From contig NZ_BMQN01000004.1 of NCBI RefSeq assembly GCF_014648135.1, forward strand, positions 124,001 to 188,000: DNA of 64,000 nucleotides, in the 5' to 3' direction. Below are positions 27,743 through 36,717 of the stretch, piece by piece (positions within the stretch are counted from its first letter, which is position 1; every line of letters begins with the position of its first letter). Below the pieces are notes generated by a model. It was given only the letters and a program-made list of their open reading frames with translations. It had not been told where the DNA came from and made no database searches. The stretch is from Deinococcus sedimenti. GTDB taxonomy: Bacteria > Deinococcota > Deinococci > Deinococcales > Deinococcaceae. Made by a program: the position numbers and the translations under genes.

Positions 27743-28279
27743 ATGCCCGGCACCCCCGACCTGACCCTGCGTGAACGTCATCCCGACGATCTGCCGATCC
27801 TCTGGCGCTGGACGCACGCTGAACCCGACCCTGAGTGGCAGCGCTGGGACGCCCCGTACTTCCACGCCGTTCGCAAGGAAGCAGAGGTGCTCCCATTCGA
27901 GACCTACCGCGATCAGACCCTGGACCGCCCGGTCAGTCGGAACGTGCGCGTGATCGCGCTGGACGGCGTGTGCATCGGGCAGGTCAGCCGCGCCGAGGAA
28001 GCCCCGGCGGGCGGCGGGTGGTGGGACCTGGGCCTCCTGATCTTCGACCCGGGGCACTGGGGCGCCGGGCTGGGGACGCGGGCACTGGACCTGTGGGCAG
28101 CAGCGACGTTCGCGGAGACGGACGCGCACGTCCTGACGCTGACCACCTGGGGCGGCAACGAACGCATGATCCGCGCGGCGGCCCGCGTGGGCTTCCACGA
28201 GTGCGCCCGCATCCCTCAGGCGCGGGCGTGGGCAGGCCAGCGCTGGGACAGCGTGAAACTCGCCCGGCTGCGCGGCTGA
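27743..28279 (+). CDS. GNAT family N-acetyltransferase
   Basis: 178 aa of the RimJ/RimL-like GNAT type: N-terminal LTLRERHPDDLPILWRW, the acetyl-CoA-binding loop GHWGAGLGTRAL, and LTTWGGNERMIRAAARVGF with the Asn of motif B. Substrate unknown. Start ATG 27743 is eight bases after TACGCT (27729-27734), so probably leaderless. A longer frame back to 27266 is antisense to telA and rejected. Ends one base before a terminator. Confidence 0.88.
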   Translation: MPGTPDLTLRERHPDDLPILWRWTHAEPDPEWQRWDAPYFHAVRKEAEVLPFETYRDQTLDRPVSRNVRVIALDGVCIGQVSRAEEAPAGGGWWDLGLLIFDPGHWGAGLGTRALDLWAAATFAETDAHVLTLTTWGGNERMIRAAARVGFHECARIPQARAWAGQRWDSVKLARLRG

Positions 28280-28326
28280 AACAGGGAAGGGGCGCGGCGT
28301 GATGTCAGCGCCGCGCCCCTCCTGTT
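28280..28326. terminator. Bidirectional terminator
   Basis: Long stem AACAGG..GGGGCGCGGCG / CGCCGCGCCCC..CCTGTT around an 8-nt loop, between the convergent GNAT gene and the BsuPI-type gene. Confidence 0.8.
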
Positions 28327-28331
28327 CAGGT

Positions 28332-28901
28332 TCAGTTCTCGATGGTGACCGGGAACTCCTCAGCCATGATTCGCACGCCCGCCCCGCTGAACACCGCGCG
28401 GATGGTGTACTCCCCGGCGGGCAGGGCGCGTCCGGCGCTGTCACGGCCGTCCCAGCGGATGTCCTGCACGTCCATCGTCTCGCCCGGCGCGACGTCCGTC
28501 ATGACCAGCTGCATGGTGCACACGGTGTTCGTGGGGTTGGCGCGCACGACCTTCCCGGCGGCGTCAAGCACCTCGAAGCGCACGTCGCACGCCCCGTGCT
28601 GCAGGTTGATGGGCTGCTCGCCCAGGTTCGACAGCGTGAACGTCCAGGTGGTCGCCTGCCCGACTCGCAGGCTGCCGGGACCGTTGAGGTTCGCGCTGTG
28701 CTCGGTCCTCAGCACAGGATTGGTCATGGGGAGGGTGCTGGCGGCGGGCGCAGGGGTGCTCGGGGCCGGGGTAACCGGGGCTGGGGTCGTGGGGGCGGCG
28801 CTGCTGCGGGGCGGCAGAGCAGGAATGTTGAAGACGCTCGTCTGCGCCTGGGCCAGTGAGGACGTCAGGACGGCAGCGGTCAGCAGGAGGCGCAGAGTCA
28901 T
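28332..28901 (-). CDS. Secreted BsuPI-like (intracellular proteinase inhibitor fold) protein
   Basis: 189 aa. Signal peptide LRLLLTAAVLTSSLAQAQ, then a Pro/Thr/Ala linker (about 27-55), then a beta-sandwich domain with the BsuPI-type pattern TWTFTLSNLGEQPINL, CDVRFEVLDAAGKVV and LPAGEYTIRAVF. Two cysteines (in HGACDVRF and NTVCTMQL) may pair. Such domains occur in bacterial envelope proteins; inhibition of a protease is not shown. ATG 28901 has GAAGG; a longer frame upstream to 29039 lacks coding character. Confidence 0.8.
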   Translation of the reverse strand: MTLRLLLTAAVLTSSLAQAQTSVFNIPALPPRSSAAPTTPAPVTPAPSTPAPAASTLPMTNPVLRTEHSANLNGPGSLRVGQATTWTFTLSNLGEQPINLQHGACDVRFEVLDAAGKVVRANPTNTVCTMQLVMTDVAPGETMDVQDIRWDGRDSAGRALPAGEYTIRAVFSGAGVRIMAEEFPVTIEN

Positions 28902-29010
28902 GCCTTCACTGTTCGCCACGGCACCTGACGCTGCGTGAGGACCACTGAAGCAAACGTGAGGGTTCACCCCCCGGTGCAGCACTCCCGCGCGGCTGGGTAT
29001 GCTGCCGGGC

Positions 29011-29463
29011 ATGAACCGCAGCGCCATCCTTGCCCGCACCTTCCAGGCCCACCGTTCCGCCCTGCTCGACCTGCTCGAGCAGCTGCCCGAGGATCAGGGC
29101 ACGTTCGCCGCGTGGGACGGCGGCATGAGCTTCATCGGGCTGTCCGACCACCTGTCCGCCAGCGCCGACCGGTTCCTGAACATGGTGCAGGGCCAGGCGC
29201 CCGACGCGATGCCCGAGCCGAGCGCCACGCTGACCGAGGCGCGCGGCCGCCTGTGGGACTCGCGGGAACGCGCCCTGAACGCCATCAGCGCCCTGAGTGA
29301 CGAGGACCTGTCGCGCCGCGTGCCGGCCTTCGGGGGGCGCGAGATGCCGGTCGCGGCGCTGATCGACACGATCATCACGCACGAGGCTCACCACAAGGGG
29401 CAGGTGTGGCTCATGGCCCGCATGATCGGCTTGAAGCCCCCCATGTTCATCAAGATGGGCTGA
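29011..29463 (+). CDS. DinB-family protein
   Basis: 150 aa four-helix bundle of the DinB/YfiT metal-dependent superfamily. Putative metal ligands are His47 (GLSDHLSAS) and the pair in THEAHHKGQVWLM near the C-terminus. The DinB superfamily is expanded in Deinococcus; members include thiol transferases, but substrates are mostly unknown. Start ATG 29011 lies seven bases after TATGCT (28998-29003), leaderless. A second family member is at 61768. Confidence 0.9.
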   Translation: MNRSAILARTFQAHRSALLDLLEQLPEDQGTFAAWDGGMSFIGLSDHLSASADRFLNMVQGQAPDAMPEPSATLTEARGRLWDSRERALNAISALSDEDLSRRVPAFGGREMPVAALIDTIITHEAHHKGQVWLMARMIGLKPPMFIKMG

Positions 29464-29468
29464 GGTCC

Positions 29469-29750
29469 ATGGACGCGCTGCTGCTGATCCTGCTGCTGGC
29501 TGCGTTCGTGTGGGCGCTGCTGCACTTCACGCGGGACCTGCGCCGGGTCGGCCCCCGGTCGGGCCGGGCGCAGGGCAGCGGCACGCGGGCCGAACGGGCG
29601 CTGGAGGAGGAACTCCTGCGCCTGACGCGCGGCAACCGTGGGGCCATCGAGCGGGGCGTGACCGCGCAGCGCCGCCGCCACCCGGAGGCCAGCCGCGCCG
29701 AACTGCTGCGCCACCTGCGCGACGGGTACCTGCGCGACCGCAGCCGCTAG
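29469..29750 (+). CDS. Small membrane-anchored protein
   Basis: 93 aa. One N-terminal hydrophobic helix (DALLLILLLAAFVWALLHF) followed by a strongly basic cytosolic region rich in Arg (LTRGNRGAIERG, AQRRRHPEASRAELLRHL). No family recognised. ATG 29469 is five bases after the dinB stop, with GAGGT as SD, so it is probably translated from the same mRNA. A longer in-frame start upstream lies inside dinB. Confidence 0.7.
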   Translation: MDALLLILLLAAFVWALLHFTRDLRRVGPRSGRAQGSGTRAERALEEELLRLTRGNRGAIERGVTAQRRRHPEASRAELLRHLRDGYLRDRSR

Positions 29751-29837
29751 GCCCTCTGGCGTACCTGGGCATCTGCGGCACCCCGGCTGGCGTGGGGGTG
29801 CTAGCGTGCCGTATTCCAGTTGCACCCCGGAGGTCCC

Positions 29838-29891
29838 ATGAAACGAATCCTGACTGCTGCACTGATCGTTCCCACCGGGGCCCACGCCTGA
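29838..29891 (+). pseudogene. Signal-peptide fragment, possible gene remnant
   Basis: A 17-codon frame MKRILTAALIVPTGAHA then stop, preceded by a strong GGAGG with ideal spacing. It looks like the start of a secreted protein. After a shift of frame the next bases could encode CPADAPAPAEVSHV, like the mature start of a lipoprotein, but this runs at once into the next gene. It is either a truncated gene or a tiny leader. Confidence 0.35.
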
Positions 29892-29933
29892 TCCTGTCCG
29901 GCGGACGCCCCGGCCCCCGCCGAGGTTTCCCAC

Positions 29934-30740
29934 GTGAACACCTACACCCTTGAAGCGGCCACGCACGACACGCTGGCCGATGTCGTCGCCCTGATTCCAG
30001 ATCCCGCCGAGGCCGGGCGGCGCCTGACCTTCACCCGCTCGCGGGTCGAGGCCGGGGCGCTGCGCCCGGAGCAGTTCCTCATTCTGCGTTCGCCCCGCGG
30101 GGTGGAGGGCGTCTGCCTGCGTCCCGCCAGCCCACAGATTCCGCTGCTCCCACGGCTGCGCGAGGACGTCCCTGCCGGGGCGCTGATCTCCTTCCTGCGT
30201 GAACTGCGCGCGGCGGGCCCGCGCCTGATCCTCGTGTCCACCCAGGCGCCCCTTCGCCGTGAAGAGGCCGAGGCCGCCGGGTGGGATCTTCAGGAGGCGA
30301 ACGTCGTGTACGAGACGACCGACCTCCGCGCCCGGTCGTACCCGGCTGACCCGCACGTTCAGCCCGTAACCGCAAATGATCCTGGCGTGGCGGCGGCCCT
30401 GACGGCGCTGGGCCGCGAGGCCTGGACGCCGGGCGAGGACTGGACGCTGTACGCCCTGACCCACGCGGGCGAGGTGGTGGCCCTGGCGGCCCTGGGGGCC
30501 AGTGGGCCGCCCGACACGGCCGGGATCGACCTGATCGGCGTTCTGCCCCAGCGGCGCGGCCAGGGCTTGGGGGCTCGGCTGCACGCGCACCTGCTGCATC
30601 TGGCCGCGCAGACCTTCGGAACGCACGTGGGCGGCACGGAAGCCGACAACCGCGCTATGCGCCGCCTGTTCGAGCGGCACGGCGCGCGGCTGGTGTCCAC
30701 GCAGCTGGACTTCCATACCCCGGCCGTCCCTGCGCCTTGA
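29934..30740 (+). CDS. GNAT family N-acetyltransferase, two-lobed
   Basis: 268 aa from GTG 29934. The C-terminal half carries the GNAT acetyl-CoA loop LPQRRGQGLGARLHAHLL and a GTEADNRAMRRLFERHG motif-B region. The N-terminal half (about 1-130) is a divergent GNAT-like lobe without the loop (EAATHDTLADVVALIPDPAE). Substrate unknown. Its stop codon overlaps the -35 of the rpmI promoter. No clear SD, so the start is less certain. Confidence 0.85.
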   Translation: MNTYTLEAATHDTLADVVALIPDPAEAGRRLTFTRSRVEAGALRPEQFLILRSPRGVEGVCLRPASPQIPLLPRLREDVPAGALISFLRELRAAGPRLILVSTQAPLRREEAEAAGWDLQEANVVYETTDLRARSYPADPHVQPVTANDPGVAAALTALGREAWTPGEDWTLYALTHAGEVVALAALGASGPPDTAGIDLIGVLPQRRGQGLGARLHAHLLHLAAQTFGTHVGGTEADNRAMRRLFERHGARLVSTQLDFHTPAVPAP

Positions 30741-30766
30741 CCAGCCGTGGCGGGCTCGCGTAGAAT
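30737..30766 (+). promoter_or_regulatory. Probable promoter of rpmI-rplT
   Basis: TTGACC, 18-nt spacer, TAGAAT. It predicts an unusually long leader of about 120 nt before rpmI. That leader could carry an L20-type autoregulatory site, but I did not find a specific structure. Confidence 0.6.
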
Positions 30767-30895
30767 TCTCTCTTGGTCAAGCGGGGCAGGGCGACCAACA
30801 GCCTATCGCGGCGCGTCATGCGCCCGCCCAGGCGGCCCGAACCCCAGACGGAAGCCGTCCCAGACGAGCGACCGGACTACGAAGGAGGCACTCAC

Positions 30896-31096
<201 letters not shown>

Positions 31097-31101
31097 AGTA
31101 G

Positions 31102-31455
<354 letters not shown>

Positions 31456-31466
31456 GACCCCCGTTC

Positions 31467-31508
31467 AGGAGGCCCGCGCTCCCCGTGAGTGCGGGCCTCC
31501 TGCTTTGG
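31467..31508 (+). terminator. Terminator after rplT
   Basis: 15-bp stem AGGAGGCCCGCGCTC/GAGTGCGGGCCTCCT (one mismatch) with a 5-nt loop, then GCTTTGG. Confidence 0.8.
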
Positions 31509-31561
31509 GTGCAAAGAGAGTGGGCCGGGTATCAGCGCCCGGCCCACTCCTCTGACTGGAT

Positions 31562-32264
<703 letters not shown>

Positions 32265-32308
32265 GGGCAGTCCGCTGGCGGGCGGTGCCTGCTTTCATCT
32301 TAAGTTTA

Positions 32309-32323
32309 GTGTACAGGGTACAC
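32309..32323. promoter_or_regulatory. Palindromic operator upstream of the GntR gene
   Basis: GTGTAC-AGG-GTACAC, a perfect 6-3-6 inverted repeat in a locally AT-rich stretch with TACACT on the gene's strand. Likely binding site of the regulator itself. Confidence 0.55.
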
Positions 32324-32406
32324 AAGCTTGTCTAGCTGTCACGCCCCCCGAGACAACGAGCGTTAGGCACACCAGACCGCCCCGCCACCTCTCAAACGAC
32401 AGGCCA

Positions 32407-33411
32407 TCAGCCCCCGATATGCGACATCTCCACCTTCGGGCGCAGGGCCGCCGTCGCCTCGCCCCGCTCCTCACTGTACCGGTCCCCCCGGCCCGCCCAC
32501 ACGCCCGCGATCAGGTCCCGCAGCGCCCCGTCCGACGCGCCCCCCCGCAGCGCCGCACGCAGGTCCGTGCCACCCGACGCGAACAGACAGGTGTACAGCA
32601 CCCCCACCGCCGAGATCCGTGCCCGCGAGCAGTCCCCGCAGAACGGCGCCGTCACCGAACTGATCAGTCCCACCTCACGCCCCGCCGGGTCTGCGTAGCG
32701 CGACGCCACCTCACCCCGGTAGTCCGCCCGGACCGGCCGGAAATGACCGCCCCCAGCCTCGCCGCCCAGCCGGGCCAGCACCTCCCGGCTGGGTACCACG
32801 CTGTCCAGGTTCCAGCCGTTGTGATTCCCCACGTCCATGAACTCGATGAACCGCACCGGGGCCAGTTCACGCAGCGCCAGCCACAACTCGCGCAGGCCCG
32901 CGTCGTTCACGCCGCGCTGCACCACCGTGTTCACCTTCACGCCCAGTCCCACCGTCAGCGCCGCCTCGATCCCGTCCAGCACCTTCTGCGGATGCGTGCC
33001 CAGGCCATTCATCCGCCCGAACACCTCGGGGTCCAGGCTGTCGATGCTGACCGTCACCCGCCGCAACCCCGCTGCCCGCAGGTCCGCCGCCACACGCGGC
33101 AGCAGCAGGCCGTTCGTGGTCATCGCCACGTCCTCCACGTCCGGAATCGCCGCCAGCGCCGCGATCAGGGTCGGCAGGTCCCGCCGCAGGGTCGGCTCGC
33201 CGCCCGTGATCCGCAGCTTGCGCACCCCCAGCGACACGAACGCGCGGGCCAGCCGCTCGATCTCCTCGAAACTCAGCAGCTCCGCACGCGGCAGGAAGGC
33301 GTACTCCGGCCCGAACACCTCGGCCGGCATGCAGTACGTGCAGCGCAGATTGCAGCGGTCCGTCACGCTGATACGCAGGTCACGCAGAGGTCTTCCCAGC
33401 AGATCGAGCAT
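32407..33411 (-). CDS. moaA: GTP 3',8-cyclase MoaA
   Basis: Radical-SAM enzyme for the first step of molybdenum cofactor synthesis, 334 aa. N-terminal [4Fe-4S] ligands Cys20, Cys24, Cys27 (CNLRCTYC). SAM-binding RKLRITGGEPTLRRDL and TTNGLLL. The second cluster has CGDCSRAR and YTCLF. The chain ends with the essential Gly-Gly (SHIGG). Start ATG 33411 is eight bases after TATCCT (complement, 33420-33425), apparently leaderless. No other moa genes are in the window. Confidence 0.97.
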   Translation of the reverse strand: MLDLLGRPLRDLRISVTDRCNLRCTYCMPAEVFGPEYAFLPRAELLSFEEIERLARAFVSLGVRKLRITGGEPTLRRDLPTLIAALAAIPDVEDVAMTTNGLLLPRVAADLRAAGLRRVTVSIDSLDPEVFGRMNGLGTHPQKVLDGIEAALTVGLGVKVNTVVQRGVNDAGLRELWLALRELAPVRFIEFMDVGNHNGWNLDSVVPSREVLARLGGEAGGGHFRPVRADYRGEVASRYADPAGREVGLISSVTAPFCGDCSRARISAVGVLYTCLFASGGTDLRAALRGGASDGALRDLIAGVWAGRGDRYSEERGEATAALRPKVEMSHIGG

Positions 33412-33636
33412 TGCCCCGCAGGATAGCGGGCGCCGGGTGGGAACTTGGCGGGACGACTCGCAATCCAGCCCGGACCGCCCCGGACGGGCTTCTCAGGACC
33501 AGGCGGCGGCCCAGGGGCGCTGCGCTGCCAGTCGTGCAGACCGCTCACCGGCGTGGGCAGCGCCACCCACCCCCGACCTGCCGGGTGCGCAGTGCTGCCG
33601 ATGCACCCACACGCGACGTGGCCTAGCATGGCGCGC

Positions 33637-34830
33637 GTGACTGCCCTGACCCGCGCCGCCTCTGCCTACCCGACCGGGTTCTGGGTCCTGTGGTGGGGCA
33701 CCCTGATCAACCGCCTGGGCGAGTTCGTGGTGCCGCTGCTGGGCTTCTACCTGACCGCGCACGCGCACCTGACCATCACGCAGGTCAGCGTGATCCTGGC
33801 GATGCTGGGCCTGGGCCGCTTCGTGTCCGAGGGCCTCAGCGGCCCGCTGACCGACCGGCGCGGCCCGGCCTTCACCATGATCCTCGCGCTGACCGGCGGG
33901 GCGGTCATGATCCTGGCACTGTCATTCGCGCAGGGGTTCTGGTGGACGGCGGCGGGCGTGCTGGGCTTCTCGCTGCTGTCCGCGCTGTACAAACCCGCCG
34001 CGAGCACCGCCGTCGCGGACCTCACGCAGGGCGCGCAGCGGACCCGCGCGTACACCCTGCTGTACTGGGCGATCAACGTCGGCGCCGCCACCGCCCCCCT
34101 GCTGGGCGGCTGGCTGGCCGGGCGATCCCTGCGGCTGCTGTTCTGGCTGGACGCCGCGACCATGGCCGCGTACGCGCTGCTGCTCACGGTGCTGTACCCC
34201 CGCGCCGCCCGGCCCACCCGGAGTGCCGCGGCACGCGCCCGCTCATTCCTGCCGCGCGACCCGCTGCTGTGGCAGTTCTGCCTCGCGTCCCTGCTGTTCG
34301 GCCTGACGTACCAGAGTTACAAGCTGCTGGCCGTGGTGTTCGCGCAGCAGGGCTTCACGCCCCTGCAGTACGGGCAGGTGCTGGCCGTGAACGGCGCGCT
34401 GGTCGTCCTGCTGGGTCTGCCCCTGGGGCACCTGATCGCCCGCAGCAACCACCCCCGCTGGCAGGCGCTGGGCGCCGCACTGCTCGGCGTAGGCTTCCTG
34501 GGCCACGCCCTGGCGCACACCCTGGGGGCGCACATGCTGGCCGTGGCCGTCTGGACGGTGGGGGAGATCGTCGCGTACAGCATCAGCAAGACCATCATCA
34601 GCGAATTGGGCCCGCCCGCGCAGCGCGGGACGTACATCGGACTGGTGGGCAGCATGGCGGGCCTCGCGACCCTGCTGGCCCCACTGCTGGGCGGCGCGAT
34701 GCTGCAGACACTGGGGGCGGCAGGCATGTGGGTCGTGATCGCCGGACTGGCCCTCCTGGCCGCGCTGCTGCTGCTGGCCCTCGAAGGGCGCGTGCGGGCG
34801 CGGCTGGCGCTACACAGCTCGGTGGACTAA
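33637..34830 (+). CDS. MFS transporter
   Basis: 397 aa with 12 hydrophobic helices. The loop 2-3 region reads GLSGPLTDRRGPAF, like the MFS motif A GxLaDrxGrk. Helix-rich segments include ALTGGAVMILALSFAQGFWW and AAGMWVVIAGLALLAALLLL. Probably a drug or metabolite exporter (MdtH/YfmO-like); substrate unknown. I chose GTG 33637, seven bases after TAGCAT (33624-33629), over ATG 33628, which overlaps that -10 box. Divergent from moaA. Its stop overlaps tail-to-tail with the next gene. Confidence 0.87.
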   Translation: MTALTRAASAYPTGFWVLWWGTLINRLGEFVVPLLGFYLTAHAHLTITQVSVILAMLGLGRFVSEGLSGPLTDRRGPAFTMILALTGGAVMILALSFAQGFWWTAAGVLGFSLLSALYKPAASTAVADLTQGAQRTRAYTLLYWAINVGAATAPLLGGWLAGRSLRLLFWLDAATMAAYALLLTVLYPRAARPTRSAAARARSFLPRDPLLWQFCLASLLFGLTYQSYKLLAVVFAQQGFTPLQYGQVLAVNGALVVLLGLPLGHLIARSNHPRWQALGAALLGVGFLGHALAHTLGAHMLAVAVWTVGEIVAYSISKTIISELGPPAQRGTYIGLVGSMAGLATLLAPLLGGAMLQTLGAAGMWVVIAGLALLAALLLLALEGRVRARLALHSSVD

Positions 34831-36620
34831 CAGGCGACACTCAGGGTATCCGGCCCCTGCCGCCGCGCCCGGTACTGCTCGGCGTCCGCCACGTCAATCA
34901 TCTGCTCCACGCCCTGAATGAATCCCCGCGCGGCCAGCCCCACCGCCAGGGTCGCCGGGGACGTCAGGCCCTGCGCGGCCCAGTCCTCCTGCGTCACGCC
35001 CAGCAGCACCCGCTCCATCGCCACGCGCGCCCCGGCCACGTCCGTGTCGGGCAGCACCACCATGAACTTGAACTGATCGAAGCGCGCCACCGTATCCGTG
35101 TCCCGCACGCTCCGCTGCAGCAGCCGCGCCACGGCCGTCATCACGTTGCTTTCCAGCAGCGTGTCCTTCACGTCACTGTGCGCGCCGGGAAATTCCACGG
35201 CCACCACCGCCAGCGACAGTGGCGCGCGAGTCCGCTCGCTGCGCCGGAAGTGCTGCCGCAGCAGGTCCACGCCGTACTCCCGCGACCGCGCGCCACTGTC
35301 CGGGTCCAGCATGGACGTCCCCCGCCAGCGCGAGACAAGCTGCTGCAACTCCTGCAGCTGCGCGCTCGCCTGATCCATGGCGCTGTCCAGCGTGTCCCGC
35401 GCCTCGCGACGCTCGCGCCGCAACGCCAGCCCATGCTGCGCGTCCCGCAGCGCGTCCTGCACGCGCCGCTGCGCGCCCAGCTGCGCCTCGCGCGCGCTGG
35501 CCTGCAGTTCACCCCAGCGGCGCAGGGCAGGGACGGCCGCCTCCGCGTTGCCCTGCGCCAGCGCCAGCGCCGCCAGTCCCGCGTGAGCTTCCGCCTCGTT
35601 GATCGCGTCGCCGCTGGCCTGCCCGACCGACGCGGCCTCCAGGAACGCCTCGCGCGCCTCACGCGTCTGCCCGTGCCCCTGCGCGTGCTGCCCCAGGCGC
35701 AGCAGCGTCTCGCCATGCAGGCGCGGCGCGTCGCCCGTCAGCGCCAGACTGCCCTTCAGGATCGGCGACACCCGCCCCGGATCGGTCTGCGCGGCTGCCA
35801 GTGCGTTGAGCAGCCGCGCGTGCAGGGCCGGGGCGTCCAGGTCGCGCGCCACCTCGGTCGCCTTCTCCAGGAACTTCCCGGCCCGCTCCAGGTCCCCCTG
35901 CGCGAGGTACGCGCGGCCCACGCCGCCCAGCGCCTCGGCCTGCTCCGCCGTGCCCTGCCCGTTCACGAGGTACGCCGCCGCCCGGAACGCCGCCAGGGCC
36001 TCCACCGCGTCACCGGCACGCAGGTGCAGGTCGCCCAGCAGCAGCAGCAGCGGCAGGGACGCGTGCTGCCGGGCCGCGTCCTCGCCTGCCAGGGCCAGGG
36101 CCGCGCGGGCCGCCCCCAGCGCCCCGGCGTGATCCTCCAGGTCCATCAGCAGGGCCGCGCTGCGCCGCAACGCCTGCTCCTCCAGCGCGCCGTCCAGCGC
36201 GTCCCGGGCCAACTCGGTCGCCTGCACGGCCGCCACCAGCGCCTCCCGCGGGTCCGGGGCCAGCTGCGCCACCCGGTACAGACTCTGCCGCTCGCGCTCC
36301 GGGTCCCGCAGGTGCTCATACTGCGAGGCGGCCAGCCGCGCCGCCGCCAGCCCCTCGGCCGAGTCCAGCAGGTGCGCCAGGTGAAAATTCGCGCCCGCCT
36401 GCCGCTCCGCGTCGTTCAGGAACGCCGCCAGGTCCCGCGCAGCCAGCGCCAGATCCACCCGGTCCTGCAGCGGGTGCGGTTCCGTCACCAGCTGCAGCAG
36501 GCCGTCCACCCGCGCCAGCGACCGCTCGGGGGACAGCCGCGCCTCGTACGGCTGCAGGGCCGGGGGGAGCAGCGCACTCCACTCCTCTGACGGCAGGGGA
36601 GCAGCGGCGGGCAGGGTCAT
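34827..36620 (-). CDS. TPR protein with degenerate GGDEF domain (paralogue 1)
   Basis: 597 aa. Residues about 60-400 are TPR-like Ala/Leu-rich helical repeats (for example AEALGGVGRAYLAQGDLERA). A coiled linker (DALRDAQHGLALRRERREA) leads to a C-terminal GGDEF-fold domain beginning SMLDPDSGARSREYGVDLL. The catalytic loop is replaced by ARFDQFKFMVVLPDTD, so no cyclase activity is expected, but the RxxD inhibitory-site motif (RDTD) is kept at the right distance. Probably a c-di-GMP effector or scaffold. Start ATG 36620 is six bases after TACGCT, and GGAGG lies between. Tandem paralogue of the upstream gene at 36718. Confidence 0.85.
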   Translation of the reverse strand: MTLPAAAPLPSEEWSALLPPALQPYEARLSPERSLARVDGLLQLVTEPHPLQDRVDLALAARDLAAFLNDAERQAGANFHLAHLLDSAEGLAAARLAASQYEHLRDPERERQSLYRVAQLAPDPREALVAAVQATELARDALDGALEEQALRRSAALLMDLEDHAGALGAARAALALAGEDAARQHASLPLLLLLGDLHLRAGDAVEALAAFRAAAYLVNGQGTAEQAEALGGVGRAYLAQGDLERAGKFLEKATEVARDLDAPALHARLLNALAAAQTDPGRVSPILKGSLALTGDAPRLHGETLLRLGQHAQGHGQTREAREAFLEAASVGQASGDAINEAEAHAGLAALALAQGNAEAAVPALRRWGELQASAREAQLGAQRRVQDALRDAQHGLALRRERREARDTLDSAMDQASAQLQELQQLVSRWRGTSMLDPDSGARSREYGVDLLRQHFRRSERTRAPLSLAVVAVEFPGAHSDVKDTLLESNVMTAVARLLQRSVRDTDTVARFDQFKFMVVLPDTDVAGARVAMERVLLGVTQEDWAAQGLTSPATLAVGLAARGFIQGVEQMIDVADAEQYRARRQGPDTLSVAC

Positions 36621-36717
36621 GCCTCCAGCGTAGGCCGGCGGTCTGTCAAACGCCTTGCAGCCCACCGAGGACCGCTTTCTTAATCCGGCCTCCATGAGCA
36701 GCCGGAGGGTGCGGAAT

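Noticed and set aside
33690..36590. 966-codon plus-strand frame
   Set aside because: Overlaps the MFS gene in another frame and the TPR gene antisense; it is Arg/Pro-rich and featureless.
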